A DNA stretch of 64,000 bases from Pseudomonas gingeri (GTDB lineage: Bacteria > Pseudomonadota > Gammaproteobacteria > Pseudomonadales > Pseudomonadaceae). The DNA is taken from the NCBI RefSeq assembly GCF_013386165.1, contig NZ_JACAOS010000017.1, positions 62,001 through 126,000 on the forward strand. The letters are read 5' to 3'. Shown here piece by piece: positions 33,042 through 42,274 of this stretch (positions within the stretch are counted from its first letter, which is position 1; each line of letters begins with the position of its first letter). Position numbers and translations under genes: made by a program. The notes beneath the pieces were generated by a model that was not told the origin of the DNA, ran no database searches, and worked only from the letters and a program-made list of their open reading frames with translations.

Positions 33042-35636
33042 TTGAAAGGCTTCAAGCGCAGTGCAAAGACCGTCGGCGGTCATGAAAGCAACGGCCACGC
33101 GCCTCCAGGCGACGCCAGCAAACCTTTGTTGCCAGGACTGCAGATTGCCTTGGGCGGTTTGCTCCTGGCCGCTGCGCTGCTCTGGTTTGGCGTGGTCGCG
33201 CCGTGGAACCAGACGTTGCGCAGCAGCCTGGCGCAGTATCCCGGCGCCGTGGCCGCTACGGGCCTGAGCCAGGCGACCCGTGACCTGATCGCCCAGACCG
33301 AGGCCAAAGCCCTTGATCCTTCGCTGCTCAAGGCCCTGCAAAGCCAGAACGCCGACCAGGTCAAAGCCGCGGAGGCCGGCCTGCGCTTCGCCAGCGACCT
33401 GGTGGACGCGCAACTCTACCTGCCCGGCCAGGCCCAACCGAGCAATGACCGCGCCGCGCCGCTGAATTTTTCCGCACTGGACCTGATCACCCGCGCCGAA
33501 AGAGGCACCCACCCGGCACCGGAAGCCTACAAGATCGGCCAACGCTGGCTGGTCTATAGCGTGGCTGCGCTCAAGGCCTCCGCCGACAGCCAAAGCGGCG
33601 GCACCCTGCTGCTGGTATTCGATCTGCAACGACTGCTTCAGTCCTTCAGTGCCTGGCACCCCGAGACGGGCGAATTGCGCCTGACGCAAAGTGTCCTCGG
33701 CAGCCCGGAACAGGTACTGGACCAGCGCGGAACGGCAACAGCGGACGAAAGTTATCCCTTCAGCACCGGCAACCCCAACTGGACACTGAAATTCAGTCCC
33801 GGCCCCTTGCTCAAGCTGCCCTATCCCTTGAGCGCCTATGGGGTCACGTTGCTGGCCGCCCTGCTCGCCCTGGGCGGCGCGCTGCTGGGGATCTACCTGA
33901 CCCACAAACGCCTGCAAAACCGCCTAGACGGCGATGCCCGACAGCTGGAGCAACTGTTTCACGAACTCTCGGGCGGGAAAGCCGTCAAAGCCTTCAGCTT
34001 GAGCCTGCCGGCCCTCAATGGACTGGCTCAGGATCTGGCGCGCTTTTCCTTGCGCAACGGTCATCCCGAGCCTGCCGGCAGTGATCCAGGCGTTGCGCCT
34101 CGCAACGCCCCAGCGCCGATCCAGCCCGAAGCGCCAAGTGTCGCCTGGGCCGATCCGCTGTTCCAAGATACCGACATTCTCGATATCGATATTCTCGACG
34201 AACACCAGGATTTCCTGGGAACGGAGCCCCCCCAAATCATGAACAGCACCGCACCTGCCATCCCGAGTTTCCCTGACAGCATCTTCCGCGCCTACGACAT
34301 CCGCGGCACGGTCCCGGAGTTCCTGAACGGCGAAACCGCCTACTGGATCGGCCGCGCCATCGGCGCCCAGAGCCTGGCCCAGGGCGAACCCAACGTTTCG
34401 GTTGGCCGTGACGGTCGCCTGTCCGGGCCGGAGCTGGTCCAGCAGTTGATCCAGGGCCTGCACGACAGCGGCTGCCATGTCAGCGATGTCGGCCTGGTGC
34501 CGACCCCGGCGCTTTACTACGCCGCCAACGTGCTGGCCGGCAAGTCCGGGGTGATGCTCACCGGTAGCCACAACCCGTCGAACTACAACGGCTTCAAGAT
34601 CGTCATCGCCGGCGACACCCTGGCCAACGAACAGATCCAGGCCCTGCACACCCGCCTCAAGACCAACGACCTGAGCAGCGGCAAGGGCAGCATCGAGAAA
34701 GTCGACATCCTCACCCCTTACTTCGAGCAGATCCGCAACGACATCGTGCTGGCGAAGAAGCTCAAGGTCGTGATCGACTGCGGCAACGGCGCCGCCGGGG
34801 TCATCGCCCCGCGACTGATCGAAGCCCTGGGCTGCGAAGTGATCTCGTTGTTCGAAGAGGTCGACGGCAACTTCCCCAACCACCATCCGGATCCGGGCAA
34901 ACCCGAGAACCTGGTGGACCTGATCGCCAAGGTCAAGGAAAGCGGGGCCGACCTGGGCCTGGCCTTCGACGGCGACGGCGATCGCGTGGGCGTGGTGACC
35001 AACACCGGCAATATCGTCTTCCCGGACCGCCTGCTGATGCTGTTCGCCAAGGACGTGGTCGCACGTAATCCAGGTGCGGATATCATTTTCGACGTCAAGT
35101 GCACCCGTCGCCTGACGCCCTTGATCCGCGAATACGGTGGTCGTCCGGTGATGTGGAAAACCGGCCACTCACTGATCAAGAAAAAGATGAAGGAAAGCGG
35201 CGCCCTGCTCGCCGGCGAAATGAGCGGGCATATCTTCTTCAAGGAACGCTGGTTCGGTTTCGACGACGGCATCTACAGTGCCGCGCGCCTGCTGGAGATC
35301 CTCAGCCAGGAGAAATCCAGCGCCGAAGACCTGTTCGCGACCTTCCCGAACGATATTTCCACGCCGGAAATCAATATCAATGTGACCGACGAGGGCAAAT
35401 TCAGCATCATTGATGCACTGCAACGCGACGCCGACTGGGGCGATGCCAACCTGACCACCATCGACGGTGTGCGGGTCGACTATCCCCAGGGCTGGGGCCT
35501 GGTCCGCGCGTCCAACACCACGCCGGTGCTGGTCCTGCGCTTCGAAGCCGACAGCGAAGCCGAATTGCAGCGCATCAAGGACGTGTTCCACGCCCAATTA
35601 AAACGTGTTGCGCCTGATCTGCCACTACCGTTCTGA
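33042..35636 (+). CDS. algC: Phosphomannomutase/phosphoglucomutase, long membrane-anchored form
   Basis: AlgC interconverts mannose-1-P/6-P and glucose-1-P/6-P for alginate, LPS and rhamnolipid precursors. The C-terminal half is the enzyme, with phosphoserine Ser509 in TGSHNPS, the metal loop DGDGDR near residues 643-648 and GEMSGH near 725-730. The N-terminal 399 residues are extra: a membrane segment near 29-52, a periplasmic-type domain, a second segment near 260-286 and a linker. Translation from TTG 33042 is supported by GGAGG six bases upstream. An internal ATG at 34239 with GGAGC upstream could give the short form known from early work. It ends 64 bases before argB. Confidence 0.9.
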   Translation: MKGFKRSAKTVGGHESNGHAPPGDASKPLLPGLQIALGGLLLAAALLWFGVVAPWNQTLRSSLAQYPGAVAATGLSQATRDLIAQTEAKALDPSLLKALQSQNADQVKAAEAGLRFASDLVDAQLYLPGQAQPSNDRAAPLNFSALDLITRAERGTHPAPEAYKIGQRWLVYSVAALKASADSQSGGTLLLVFDLQRLLQSFSAWHPETGELRLTQSVLGSPEQVLDQRGTATADESYPFSTGNPNWTLKFSPGPLLKLPYPLSAYGVTLLAALLALGGALLGIYLTHKRLQNRLDGDARQLEQLFHELSGGKAVKAFSLSLPALNGLAQDLARFSLRNGHPEPAGSDPGVAPRNAPAPIQPEAPSVAWADPLFQDTDILDIDILDEHQDFLGTEPPQIMNSTAPAIPSFPDSIFRAYDIRGTVPEFLNGETAYWIGRAIGAQSLAQGEPNVSVGRDGRLSGPELVQQLIQGLHDSGCHVSDVGLVPTPALYYAANVLAGKSGVMLTGSHNPSNYNGFKIVIAGDTLANEQIQALHTRLKTNDLSSGKGSIEKVDILTPYFEQIRNDIVLAKKLKVVIDCGNGAAGVIAPRLIEALGCEVISLFEEVDGNFPNHHPDPGKPENLVDLIAKVKESGADLGLAFDGDGDRVGVVTNTGNIVFPDRLLMLFAKDVVARNPGADIIFDVKCTRRLTPLIREYGGRPVMWKTGHSLIKKKMKESGALLAGEMSGHIFFKERWFGFDDGIYSAARLLEILSQEKSSAEDLFATFPNDISTPEININVTDEGKFSIIDALQRDADWGDANLTTIDGVRVDYPQGWGLVRASNTTPVLVLRFEADSEAELQRIKDVFHAQLKRVAPDLPLPF

Positions 35637-35700
35637 CCTTTGGACGGTGTAAAAGCGTAGTCTTTGCACCGTCCGACCACTTGTTCCACCGGAGCCCTGA

Positions 35701-36606
35701 ATGACCCTCGAACGCGATGCCGCTGCCAATACCGCCAAGGTTCTTTCCGAAGCGTTGCCTTACATCCGCCGATACGTCGGCAAGACGCTGGTGATCAAGT
35801 ACGGCGGCAACGCCATGGAAAGCGAAGAGCTGAAAACCGGTTTTGCCCGCGACATCGTGTTGATGAAAGCGGTGGGGATCAACCCGGTGGTGGTCCACGG
35901 TGGTGGCCCGCAGATCGGTGACCTGCTCAAGCGCCTGTCCATCGAGAGCCACTTTATCGATGGCATGCGCGTGACCGACGCCCAGACCATGGACGTGGTG
36001 GAGATGGTCCTCGGCGGCCAGGTGAACAAGAGCATCGTCAACCTGATCAACCGTCATGGCGGCAGTGCCATCGGCCTGACCGGCAAGGACGCTGAGCTGA
36101 TCCGCGCGAAAAAGCTCACCGTGACCCGCCAGACCCCGGAAATGACCCAGCCGGAAATCATCGATATCGGCCAGGTCGGCGAAGTGGTCGGGATCAACAC
36201 CGATCTGCTGAACCTGCTGGTCAAGGGTGATTTCATCCCGGTGATCGCGCCGATCGGTGTCGGTGCCAATGGCGAGTCCTACAACATCAACGCCGACCTG
36301 GTGGCGGGCAAGATCGCCGAGGCCCTGAAGGCCGAGAAGCTGATGCTGCTGACCAACATTGCCGGCCTGATGGACAAGGAAGGCAAGGTGCTGACCGGCC
36401 TGAGCACTACCCAGGTCGACGACCTGATCGCAGACGGCACCATCTACGGCGGCATGCTGCCGAAGATTCGTTGTGCACTGGAAGCGGTACAGGGCGGGGT
36501 CGGCAGCTCGCTGATCATCGACGGTCGCGTGCCGAATGCGGTGCTGCTGGAGATCTTCACCGATACCGGCATGGGCACCCTGATCAGCAATCGCAAGCGT
36601 CACTGA
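35701..36606 (+). CDS. argB: Acetylglutamate kinase
   Basis: This 301-residue amino-acid kinase phosphorylates N-acetylglutamate, the second and usually feedback-controlled step of arginine synthesis. The nucleotide-binding start is VIKYGGNAMES. Substrate- and ATP-site landmarks are VVVHGGGPQIGDLL and GGMLPKIRCALEAVQGGV. The N-terminal helix RDAAANTAKVLSEALPYI is typical of arginine-inhibited forms. ATG 35701 is preceded by CCGGAG. A REP doublet follows. Confidence 0.97.
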   Translation: MTLERDAAANTAKVLSEALPYIRRYVGKTLVIKYGGNAMESEELKTGFARDIVLMKAVGINPVVVHGGGPQIGDLLKRLSIESHFIDGMRVTDAQTMDVVEMVLGGQVNKSIVNLINRHGGSAIGLTGKDAELIRAKKLTVTRQTPEMTQPEIIDIGQVGEVVGINTDLLNLLVKGDFIPVIAPIGVGANGESYNINADLVAGKIAEALKAEKLMLLTNIAGLMDKEGKVLTGLSTTQVDDLIADGTIYGGMLPKIRCALEAVQGGVGSSLIIDGRVPNAVLLEIFTDTGMGTLISNRKRH

Positions 36607-36638
36607 TCAAACACCACCCTGAAAACGAACACACCCCC

Positions 36639-36738
36639 TGTAGGAGCGAGCTTGCTCGCGATGGTAGCCCAGGCACCGCAGGGCATCTGATGCCCCGCGT
36701 TATCGTTGACGCCCATCGCGAGCAAGCTCGCTCCTACA
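36639..36738. repeat. REP doublet, GAGCGAGC family
   Basis: Inverted copies TGTAGGAGCGAGCTTGCTCG and CGAGCAAGCTCGCTCCTACA flank a spacer, in the gap between argB and the convergent DUF4124 gene. It is the cleanest example of this subfamily in the window. Confidence 0.92.
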
Positions 36739-36763
36739 AGGGGAACGTACTCGGCCCTATGCC

Positions 36764-37351
36764 TCAGCGCGTCAGCTGTTCCACCCGCGCCCGATCCACC
36801 GCGAAATCCTGCTGCGCCTGGACTCGTGCCGCTTGATAGCGGGCAATGTCCGCCCTCATCCGCCCCTGCTCATCCCGCAACCCTGACAATTGCCCCAGCA
36901 ATTGCGGCGATACTTCGTGCCCCGCGCGCTCCTGCTCGGCCGCCTGGCCTTGCAAGCTGGCCTGCTGCGCCAGCAAGGCTTGCAGATTGGTCTGGATGCT
37001 CGCAATCATCCCATCCAGCTCGGCGAGCTTGCGGGACAGGGCCTTGTCGACCTCACCCACGCTGGAATAACGCTGCAACAACTGCGCATTGGCATCCGCC
37101 TGGGCTTTCTGCGTCTGCAAACGCGCCAGCTCCTCGGCCGTCGGCGCCGGTGCAATCGTCTGCACCACCCGACCGCGCGAGTTCAGTACCTGATAACCCT
37201 TGCCCGCATACTCCGGGGGTACCTGGCGATCGAGCACGGTGACACCCTTGCTGTCGACATAGCGATACAGCAGCACGCCGGACGCGTCCTCGGCCTGAGC
37301 GGCAAAGGACGCGCAAAGCATCAGGGGCAACCACCGATACCCGCGGCGCAA
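36764..37351 (-). CDS. DUF4124-type exported coiled-coil protein
   Basis: This 195-residue protein has a signal peptide (about 1-20, SFAAQA|EDA) and then the DUF4124-like segment GVLLYRYVDSKGVTVLDRQVPP. The remainder is a long helical, Gln- and Ala-rich coiled coil (about residues 70-190, RLQTQKAQADANAQLL). Its function is unknown; a periplasmic scaffold or envelope role would fit. TTG 37351 is the assumed start and has only a weak ribosome site. It is seven bases downstream of pyrE and probably cotranscribed. Confidence 0.75.
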   Translation of the reverse strand: MRRGYRWLPLMLCASFAAQAEDASGVLLYRYVDSKGVTVLDRQVPPEYAGKGYQVLNSRGRVVQTIAPAPTAEELARLQTQKAQADANAQLLQRYSSVGEVDKALSRKLAELDGMIASIQTNLQALLAQQASLQGQAAEQERAGHEVSPQLLGQLSGLRDEQGRMRADIARYQAARVQAQQDFAVDRARVEQLTR

Positions 37352-37357
37352 GGAGCG

Positions 37358-37999
37358 TCAGATCCCGTATTGCGCGCGATAAGCCTCAACCGCAGGCAGA
37401 TGCTGCTTGAGTTGCTCATCGTCGGCCAGGAACTGCAGAACCTGGGTCAGGGACACGATGCTGACCACCGGGATCGCGAAGTCACGTTCGACTTCCTGGA
37501 TCGCCGACAGCTCGCCATTGCCGCGTTCCTGGCGGTTGAGGGCGATCAGCACGCCGGCAGGCTTGGCGCCCTGGGCCTGGATGATCTGCATCACTTCGCG
37601 GATCGCGGTGCCTGCGGTGATCACGTCGTCGATGATCAACACATCGCCGGCCAGTGGTGCGCCGACCAGGCTGCCGCCTTCGCCGTGGGCCTTGGCTTCC
37701 TTGCGGTTGAAACACCAGGGCAGATCGCGCCCGTGATGTTCGGCCAGGGCCACGGCGGTGGCCGCCGCCAAGGGAATACCCTTGTAGGCCGGGCCGAACA
37801 GCACGTCGAACGGAATGCCGCTCTCGACGATCGCCGAGGCATAGAAACGCCCCAGCTGGGCCAGGGCGGAACCTGAGTTGAACAAGCCGGCATTGAAGAA
37901 GTAAGGGCTGGTCCGCCCGGACTTCAGAGTGAACTCACCGAAGCGCAAAACCCCGCGATCGATGGCAAAACGAATGAAATCGCGTTGATACGCTTGCAT
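37358..37999 (-). CDS. pyrE: Orotate phosphoribosyltransferase
   Basis: This 213-residue enzyme transfers phosphoribose to orotate in pyrimidine synthesis. It starts MQAYQRDFIRFAIDRG. The PRPP loop is VLIIDDVITAGTAIRE, and FGPAYKGIPLA marks the substrate region. ATG 37999 was chosen over an upstream in-frame ATG. Immediately before it lies GGGGC then TTTTTTC, part of an inverted repeat shared with the divergent crc leader. Confidence 0.96.
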   Translation of the reverse strand: MQAYQRDFIRFAIDRGVLRFGEFTLKSGRTSPYFFNAGLFNSGSALAQLGRFYASAIVESGIPFDVLFGPAYKGIPLAAATAVALAEHHGRDLPWCFNRKEAKAHGEGGSLVGAPLAGDVLIIDDVITAGTAIREVMQIIQAQGAKPAGVLIALNRQERGNGELSAIQEVERDFAIPVVSIVSLTQVLQFLADDEQLKQHLPAVEAYRAQYGI

Positions 38000-38082
38000 G
38001 AAAAAAGCCCCAAATACCACGGATTTAGCTAATTAGGTAGACCTTGGGGTATCATACACGCACGTGATTTTTGGGGCCATTT
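38000..38082. promoter_or_regulatory. Divergent pyrE-crc promoter region with mirrored leader repeat
   Basis: In only 83 bases, GCCCCAAA (38007-38014) and TTTGGGGC (38070-38077) sit directly in front of pyrE and crc. On the pyrE strand the repeat is followed by six T bases and then the ATG, resembling a terminator or an occluded ribosome site. The palindromic CACGTG and a TATCAT (possible crc -10) lie between. Confidence 0.5.
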
Positions 38083-38862
38083 ATGCGGATCATCAGTGTG
38101 AACGTCAATGGTATTCAGGCCGCAGTCGAGCGTGGTTTGCTCAGTTGGCTGCAAGCTCAGAATGCCGACGTCATCTGCCTGCAGGACACCCGCGCCTCCG
38201 CCTTTGAACTGGACGACCCAGCCTTCCAACTGGATGGCTACTTCCTTTATGCCTGCGATGCCGAAGTCCCCGCCCAGGGTGGCGTGGCTCTGTATTCGCG
38301 GCTGCAACCGAAGGCTGTCATCAGCGGTCTCGGTTTCGAGACGGCAGACCGCTACGGGCGCTACCTGCAAGCCGATTTTGACAAGGTCAGCATCGCGACC
38401 TTGCTGCTTCCCTCGGGGCAGAACGGCGATGAAGACTTGAACCAGAAGTTCAAGCTTATGGACGACTTCGCCCGCTATCTGGATAAACAGCGGCGCAAAC
38501 GTCGCGAATACATCTACTGTGGCTCGCTGTACGTCGCGCAACAGAAGCTGGATATCAAGAACTGGCGCGACAGCCAGCAATCCCCGGGCTTCCTGGCGCC
38601 GGAACGGGCCTGGATGGACGAGATTGTCGGCAATATGGGTTATGTCGATGCCCTGCGCGAAGTCAGTCGCGAAGGCGACCAGTACAGCTGGTGGCCGGAT
38701 AACGAACAGGCCGAGATGCTCAACCTCGGCTGGCGTTTCGACTATCAGCTGCTGACGCCGGGCCTGCGCCGCTTTGTCCGCAGCGCACGCCTGCCGCGCC
38801 AGCCGCGTTTCTCGCAGCACGCGCCGCTGATCGTCGACTACGACTGGACGCTGACCATCTAA
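38083..38862 (+). CDS. crc: Catabolite repression control protein Crc
   Basis: Crc is a 259-residue protein of the exonuclease III/endonuclease fold. With Hfq, it blocks translation of mRNAs for less-preferred carbon sources in Pseudomonas. It begins MRIISVNVNGIQAAVERGL and ends with HAPLIVDYDW. The position equivalent to the catalytic Glu of exonuclease III reads LQDTRASA, a change consistent with the known lack of nuclease activity. ATG 38083 is preceded by GGGG. A bidirectional terminator follows. Confidence 0.97.
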   Translation: MRIISVNVNGIQAAVERGLLSWLQAQNADVICLQDTRASAFELDDPAFQLDGYFLYACDAEVPAQGGVALYSRLQPKAVISGLGFETADRYGRYLQADFDKVSIATLLLPSGQNGDEDLNQKFKLMDDFARYLDKQRRKRREYIYCGSLYVAQQKLDIKNWRDSQQSPGFLAPERAWMDEIVGNMGYVDALREVSREGDQYSWWPDNEQAEMLNLGWRFDYQLLTPGLRRFVRSARLPRQPRFSQHAPLIVDYDWTLTI

Positions 38863-38880
38863 GCGTCTTTTCGCAGCGAC

Positions 38881-38909
38881 AAAAAAGCCGACCTAGCGTC
38901 GGCTTTTTT
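38881..38909. terminator. Bidirectional terminator between crc and the DUF4870 gene
   Basis: AAAAAAGCCGAC and GTCGGCTTTTTT pair across a short loop, giving A and T runs on both sides. It can end crc and the convergent DUF4870 gene. Confidence 0.88.
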
Positions 38910-38926
38910 GCGTGTCGGCATCAGGG

Positions 38927-39295
38927 CTACTTGATCGGCCGCCAGGTGAAGGGATAGCGGTAAGCCACGCCCTCATTGGCCTTGATCCCGGCAATGATGG
39001 TCAGCACCACTGCCGCGATCACCAGCAAGCCGAACAGAGGAATGCCAATCAGAAGGAACATCAGCGGGATACAGACCATCGCCGCCACCGCCACGGTGAT
39101 CTGGAAATTCAGCGCTTCCTTGCCCTGGGCGTCGATGAACGGGTCCTGCTCACGTTTCATCTGCCACAGGATCAGCGGCCCGATCAGGCTGCCGAACGGA
39201 AACCAGTAGCCGAGAAACGCCGACAAATGACAGAACATCGCCCATTGCCGGACTTCCTGGCTCGGGGCGGGTGTGGGTAGCAGGTCGTCATTCAT
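38927..39295 (-). CDS. DUF4870 small membrane protein
   Basis: This 122-residue inner-membrane protein has three or four hydrophobic segments. It follows the DUF4870 pattern: FCHLSAFLGYWFPFGSLIGPLILW, then the acidic loop KREQDPFIDAQGKEALNFQ, then VFLLIGIPLFGLLV-type helices. Function is unknown; related proteins look like small membrane scaffolds. It is 34 bases downstream of rph on the same strand. Confidence 0.88.
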   Translation of the reverse strand: MNDDLLPTPAPSQEVRQWAMFCHLSAFLGYWFPFGSLIGPLILWQMKREQDPFIDAQGKEALNFQITVAVAAMVCIPLMFLLIGIPLFGLLVIAAVVLTIIAGIKANEGVAYRYPFTWRPIK

Positions 39296-39329
39296 CGCGC
39301 GCTCCTTATGCGGAAAACAATTCGAACCC

Positions 39330-40052
39330 TCAGTCGGCCAATGCGGCGTTCTGCAATTCGAAGATTTCGCTCATGCCTTTTTGTGCCAGTGCCAGCATCG
39401 CGTTCAGGTCTTCAGGCTGGAACGGCGCGCCTTCGGCAGTGCCCTGGACTTCGATGAAACCACCGGTGCTGGTCATGACCACGTTCAGGTCGGTCTCGGC
39501 CGCCGAATCTTCCAGATAGTCGAGGTCGAGGACCGGCTCGCCCTGGTACATGCCCACCGACACCGCGGCGATCATCTGCTTGAGCGGGCTACCGCCTTTC
39601 AGGCCGCCACGTTTCTTGATCACGGCCAGGGCATCGACCAGCGCCACCATGGAACCGGTGATGGACGCGGTACGGGTGCCGCCGTCGGCCTGGATCACAT
39701 CGCAGTCGACATAGAGCGTCACGTCGCCGAGCTTGGACATATCCAGTGCGGCGCGCAGCGAACGACCGATCAGGCGCTGGATCTCCAGGGTGCGGCCGCC
39801 TTGCTTGCCGCGGCTCGCTTCACGCTGGTTACGCTCGCCGGTGGCGCGCGGCAGCATGCCGTACTCGGCGGTCAGCCAACCCTGGCCCTGACCCTTGAGG
39901 AAACGCGGTACGCCGTTCTCGACGCTGACCGTGCAGATCACTTTGGTATCACCAAACTCGACCAGTACAGATCCCTCGGCGTGTTTGGTGTAGTTGCGGG
40001 TGATGCGGATCGAGCGGAGCTGATCGGCAGCGCGACCACTTGGACGTTTCAT
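39330..40052 (-). CDS. rph: Ribonuclease PH
   Basis: This 240-residue phosphorolytic 3'-5' exoribonuclease trims tRNA and other RNA 3' ends. It begins MKRPSGRAADQLRSIRI and contains RATGERNQREASRGKQGGRTLEIQRLIGRSLR-type landmarks, including the conserved phosphate-binding Arg residues. ATG 40052 is the normal start; the frame is open 17 codons upstream. It is divergent from yicC across 216 bases. Confidence 0.97.
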   Translation of the reverse strand: MKRPSGRAADQLRSIRITRNYTKHAEGSVLVEFGDTKVICTVSVENGVPRFLKGQGQGWLTAEYGMLPRATGERNQREASRGKQGGRTLEIQRLIGRSLRAALDMSKLGDVTLYVDCDVIQADGGTRTASITGSMVALVDALAVIKKRGGLKGGSPLKQMIAAVSVGMYQGEPVLDLDYLEDSAAETDLNVVMTSTGGFIEVQGTAEGAPFQPEDLNAMLALAQKGMSEIFELQNAALAD

Positions 40053-40268
40053 CTGGGAATACCTGTACGGGGACGGAAATCTACCGAGCATTATAGAGGC
40101 CACGGACTGTGCTGGGCACCTCTAAATACCTCGCCCCGTCCTGACGGGGGTTTGGGGACAACGCCCGCACTGCGCTACAATCCTGCGCCTTTGCTGCCTG
40201 TCGGCTTTAATTCATTCATCGGTCCTGCCCATCCAAGCGGCAGCGAACCGGAATCGCGAGGTACTTCC

Positions 40269-41132
40269 ATGGTCCATAGCATGACCGCCTTCGCCCGCGT
40301 CGAAAGCGCCGTCAGCCAGGGCACCCTGAGCTGGGAACTGCGCTCGGTCAACAGCCGCTACCTGGAACCCCACCTGCGCCTGCCGGAGTCGTTCCGCGAC
40401 CTCGAAGGCGCGGTTCGTGAAGCCCTGCGCCAGGGTTTGTCTCGGGGCAAGCTGGAATGCACCCTGCGTTTCACCGAGGAAACCACCGGCAAGGCCTTGC
40501 AGATCGACCGCGAGCGCACCACCCAGCTGATCGCCGCCGCCGAAATCGTCGCCGGCCTGATCAAGCAACCCGCCGCGCTGAACCCCCTGGAAGTCCTCGC
40601 CTGGCCCGGCGTGCTGGTGGCCGACGCCAGTGACCCGCAAGCCCTGAACAACGAGGCCCTGGCCCTGTTCAACCAAGCCCTCAAGGAACTCAAGAACGGC
40701 CGTCAGCGTGAAGGCGCGGAGCTGGCCCGCCTGATCGTCGAGCGCCTGGACGCCATCGAAGGCGATGTCGCGACCTTGCGCGAGCAGGTCCCACAGATGC
40801 TCGCCACCCAGCGCCAGAAAGTTCTCGACCGCTTCGCCGACATGAAGGCCGAGCTGGACCCGACCCGCCTGGAGCAGGAAATGGTCCTGCTGGCACAGAA
40901 AAGCGACGTGGCCGAAGAACTCGACCGCCTCGCCACCCATATCATCGAAGTCCGTCGGGTCCTCAAGTCCGGCGGTGCTGCCGGGCGACGCCTGGACTTC
41001 CTGATGCAGGAACTCAACCGCGAAGCCAACACCCTTGGCTCCAAGGCCTTCGACCCGCGCAGCACCCAGGCGGCGGTCAACCTCAAAGTGTTGATCGAGC
41101 AAATGCGCGAACAAGTACAGAACATCGAGTAA
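40269..41132 (+). CDS. yicC: YicC-family endoribonuclease
   Basis: This 287-residue protein of the YicC/YloC family has recently been recognised as a Mn-dependent endoribonuclease. It begins MVHSMTAFARVES and contains WELRSVNSRYLEPHLRLPE. The C-terminal DUF1732 region has LDFLMQELNREANTLGSKA. ATG 40269 with GAGG eight bases upstream is the start; the long open frame upstream is an artefact of GC composition. It is 12 bases from gmk, and the pair is conserved in Pseudomonas. Confidence 0.93.
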   Translation: MVHSMTAFARVESAVSQGTLSWELRSVNSRYLEPHLRLPESFRDLEGAVREALRQGLSRGKLECTLRFTEETTGKALQIDRERTTQLIAAAEIVAGLIKQPAALNPLEVLAWPGVLVADASDPQALNNEALALFNQALKELKNGRQREGAELARLIVERLDAIEGDVATLREQVPQMLATQRQKVLDRFADMKAELDPTRLEQEMVLLAQKSDVAEELDRLATHIIEVRRVLKSGGAAGRRLDFLMQELNREANTLGSKAFDPRSTQAAVNLKVLIEQMREQVQNIE

Positions 41133-41144
41133 GGCTAACCCGAC

Positions 41145-41783
41145 ATGACCCACAGCACTGGCACCCTCTACATCATTTCCGCACCGTCGGGCGCAGGCAA
41201 GACCAGCCTGGTCAAGGCCCTGATCGATGCCCAGGCGCGGATCCCCGCCGAGCCGCAGATCCGCGTCTCGGTCTCGCACACCACCCGCGCCATGCGCCCG
41301 GGCGAAGCCAACGGCGTGAACTATCACTTCGTCGACCGCGCCGAGTTCGTGCGCCTGATCGAGCACGGTGATTTCCTCGAGCAGGCCGAAGTCTTCGGCA
41401 ACCTCTACGGCACCTCCCAAAGCCACCTGCAGCAGACCCTGGACGAAGGCCACGACCTGATCCTGGAAATCGACTGGCAGGGTGCCGAACAGGTCCGCCG
41501 GCAAATGCCCGAGGCCCGCTCCATCTTTATCCTGCCGCCGAGCCAGCAGGCCCTGCGCCAGCGCCTGACCAACCGTGGCCAGGACAGCGATGAGATCATC
41601 GAAGGGCGGATGCGCGAAGCGGTCAGCGAAATGAGCCACTACGTCGAATATGATTTCCTGATCATCAACGACGATTTTGCCCACGCACTGGACGATCTGA
41701 AGGCGATTTTCCGCGCCAATCGCCTGCAACAGTTGCCCCAGCAACAGCGATTCACCCAGCTATTGAGTGAATTGTTGGCATAA
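41145..41783 (+). CDS. gmk: Guanylate kinase
   Basis: This 212-residue enzyme phosphorylates GMP to GDP. Walker A is SAPSGAGKTSLV near residues 12-23, and the GMP-binding segment SVSHTTRAMRPGE is present. It is cotranscribed with yicC (12 bases) and upstream of a terminator-like hairpin at 41852. Confidence 0.97.
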   Translation: MTHSTGTLYIISAPSGAGKTSLVKALIDAQARIPAEPQIRVSVSHTTRAMRPGEANGVNYHFVDRAEFVRLIEHGDFLEQAEVFGNLYGTSQSHLQQTLDEGHDLILEIDWQGAEQVRRQMPEARSIFILPPSQQALRQRLTNRGQDSDEIIEGRMREAVSEMSHYVEYDFLIINDDFAHALDDLKAIFRANRLQQLPQQQRFTQLLSELLA

Positions 41784-41851
41784 GCAACACTTCCCAAAAG
41801 CGCTGCGAGGGCTTTACATTGGCACTTGTAGCGCGTTGGCGAACTGCCAGG

Positions 41852-41887
41852 AAAAATCAGCGCTTCCCTAAACGCTGGTGATTTTTT
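41852..41887 (+). terminator. Probable terminator downstream of gmk
   Basis: AATCAGCG pairs with CGC-TGATT (a three-base bulge) and is followed by a TTTTTT run. It sits between gmk and rpoZ, so rpoZ probably has its own promoter in the next 60 bases. Confidence 0.65.
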
Positions 41888-41950
41888 AAACTGTTCAGTC
41901 CGCTCGCCCATCCGGGTAGCGTGATTACCGCATTTGCTACGAGGAACACC

Positions 41951-42214
41951 ATGGCCCGCGTAACCGTTGAAGACTGCCTAGAACATGTGGCTAACCGTTT
42001 TGAGCTGGTCATGCTCTCCACCAAGCGTGCTCGTCAACTGGCGACCGGCGGCAAAGAGCCGAAGCTGGCGTGGGAAAATGACAAACCAACCGTAATGGCG
42101 CTGCGGGAAATCGCCGAAGGCTACGTGACGTACGAGTTCATCGCTGAACAGGATATCGTCCATGAAGACCCGGTCTTCGCCGCCTTCGAGGACGAGTCCA
42201 ACGAGGCCGTCTAA
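41951..42214 (+). CDS. rpoZ: RNA polymerase omega subunit
   Basis: The 87-residue omega subunit folds around the beta-prime C-terminus and stabilises RNA polymerase. It begins MARVTVEDCLEHVANRFELVML and ends DESNEAV. The N-terminal MARVTVEDC is the family signature, also part of the ppGpp-binding site. It is followed by spoT after 60 bases, the usual arrangement. Confidence 0.96.
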   Translation: MARVTVEDCLEHVANRFELVMLSTKRARQLATGGKEPKLAWENDKPTVMALREIAEGYVTYEFIAEQDIVHEDPVFAAFEDESNEAV

Positions 42215-42274
42215 GTCTATGCCTGGTCGACGTAGCACGGCGCAGGGTACAAAGCTTCGGTCGGGGGAAACCTC

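Noticed and set aside
39273..40268. Upstream extension of the yicC frame
   Set aside because: It is opposite rph and has no YicC features. ATG 40269 has a good ribosome site.
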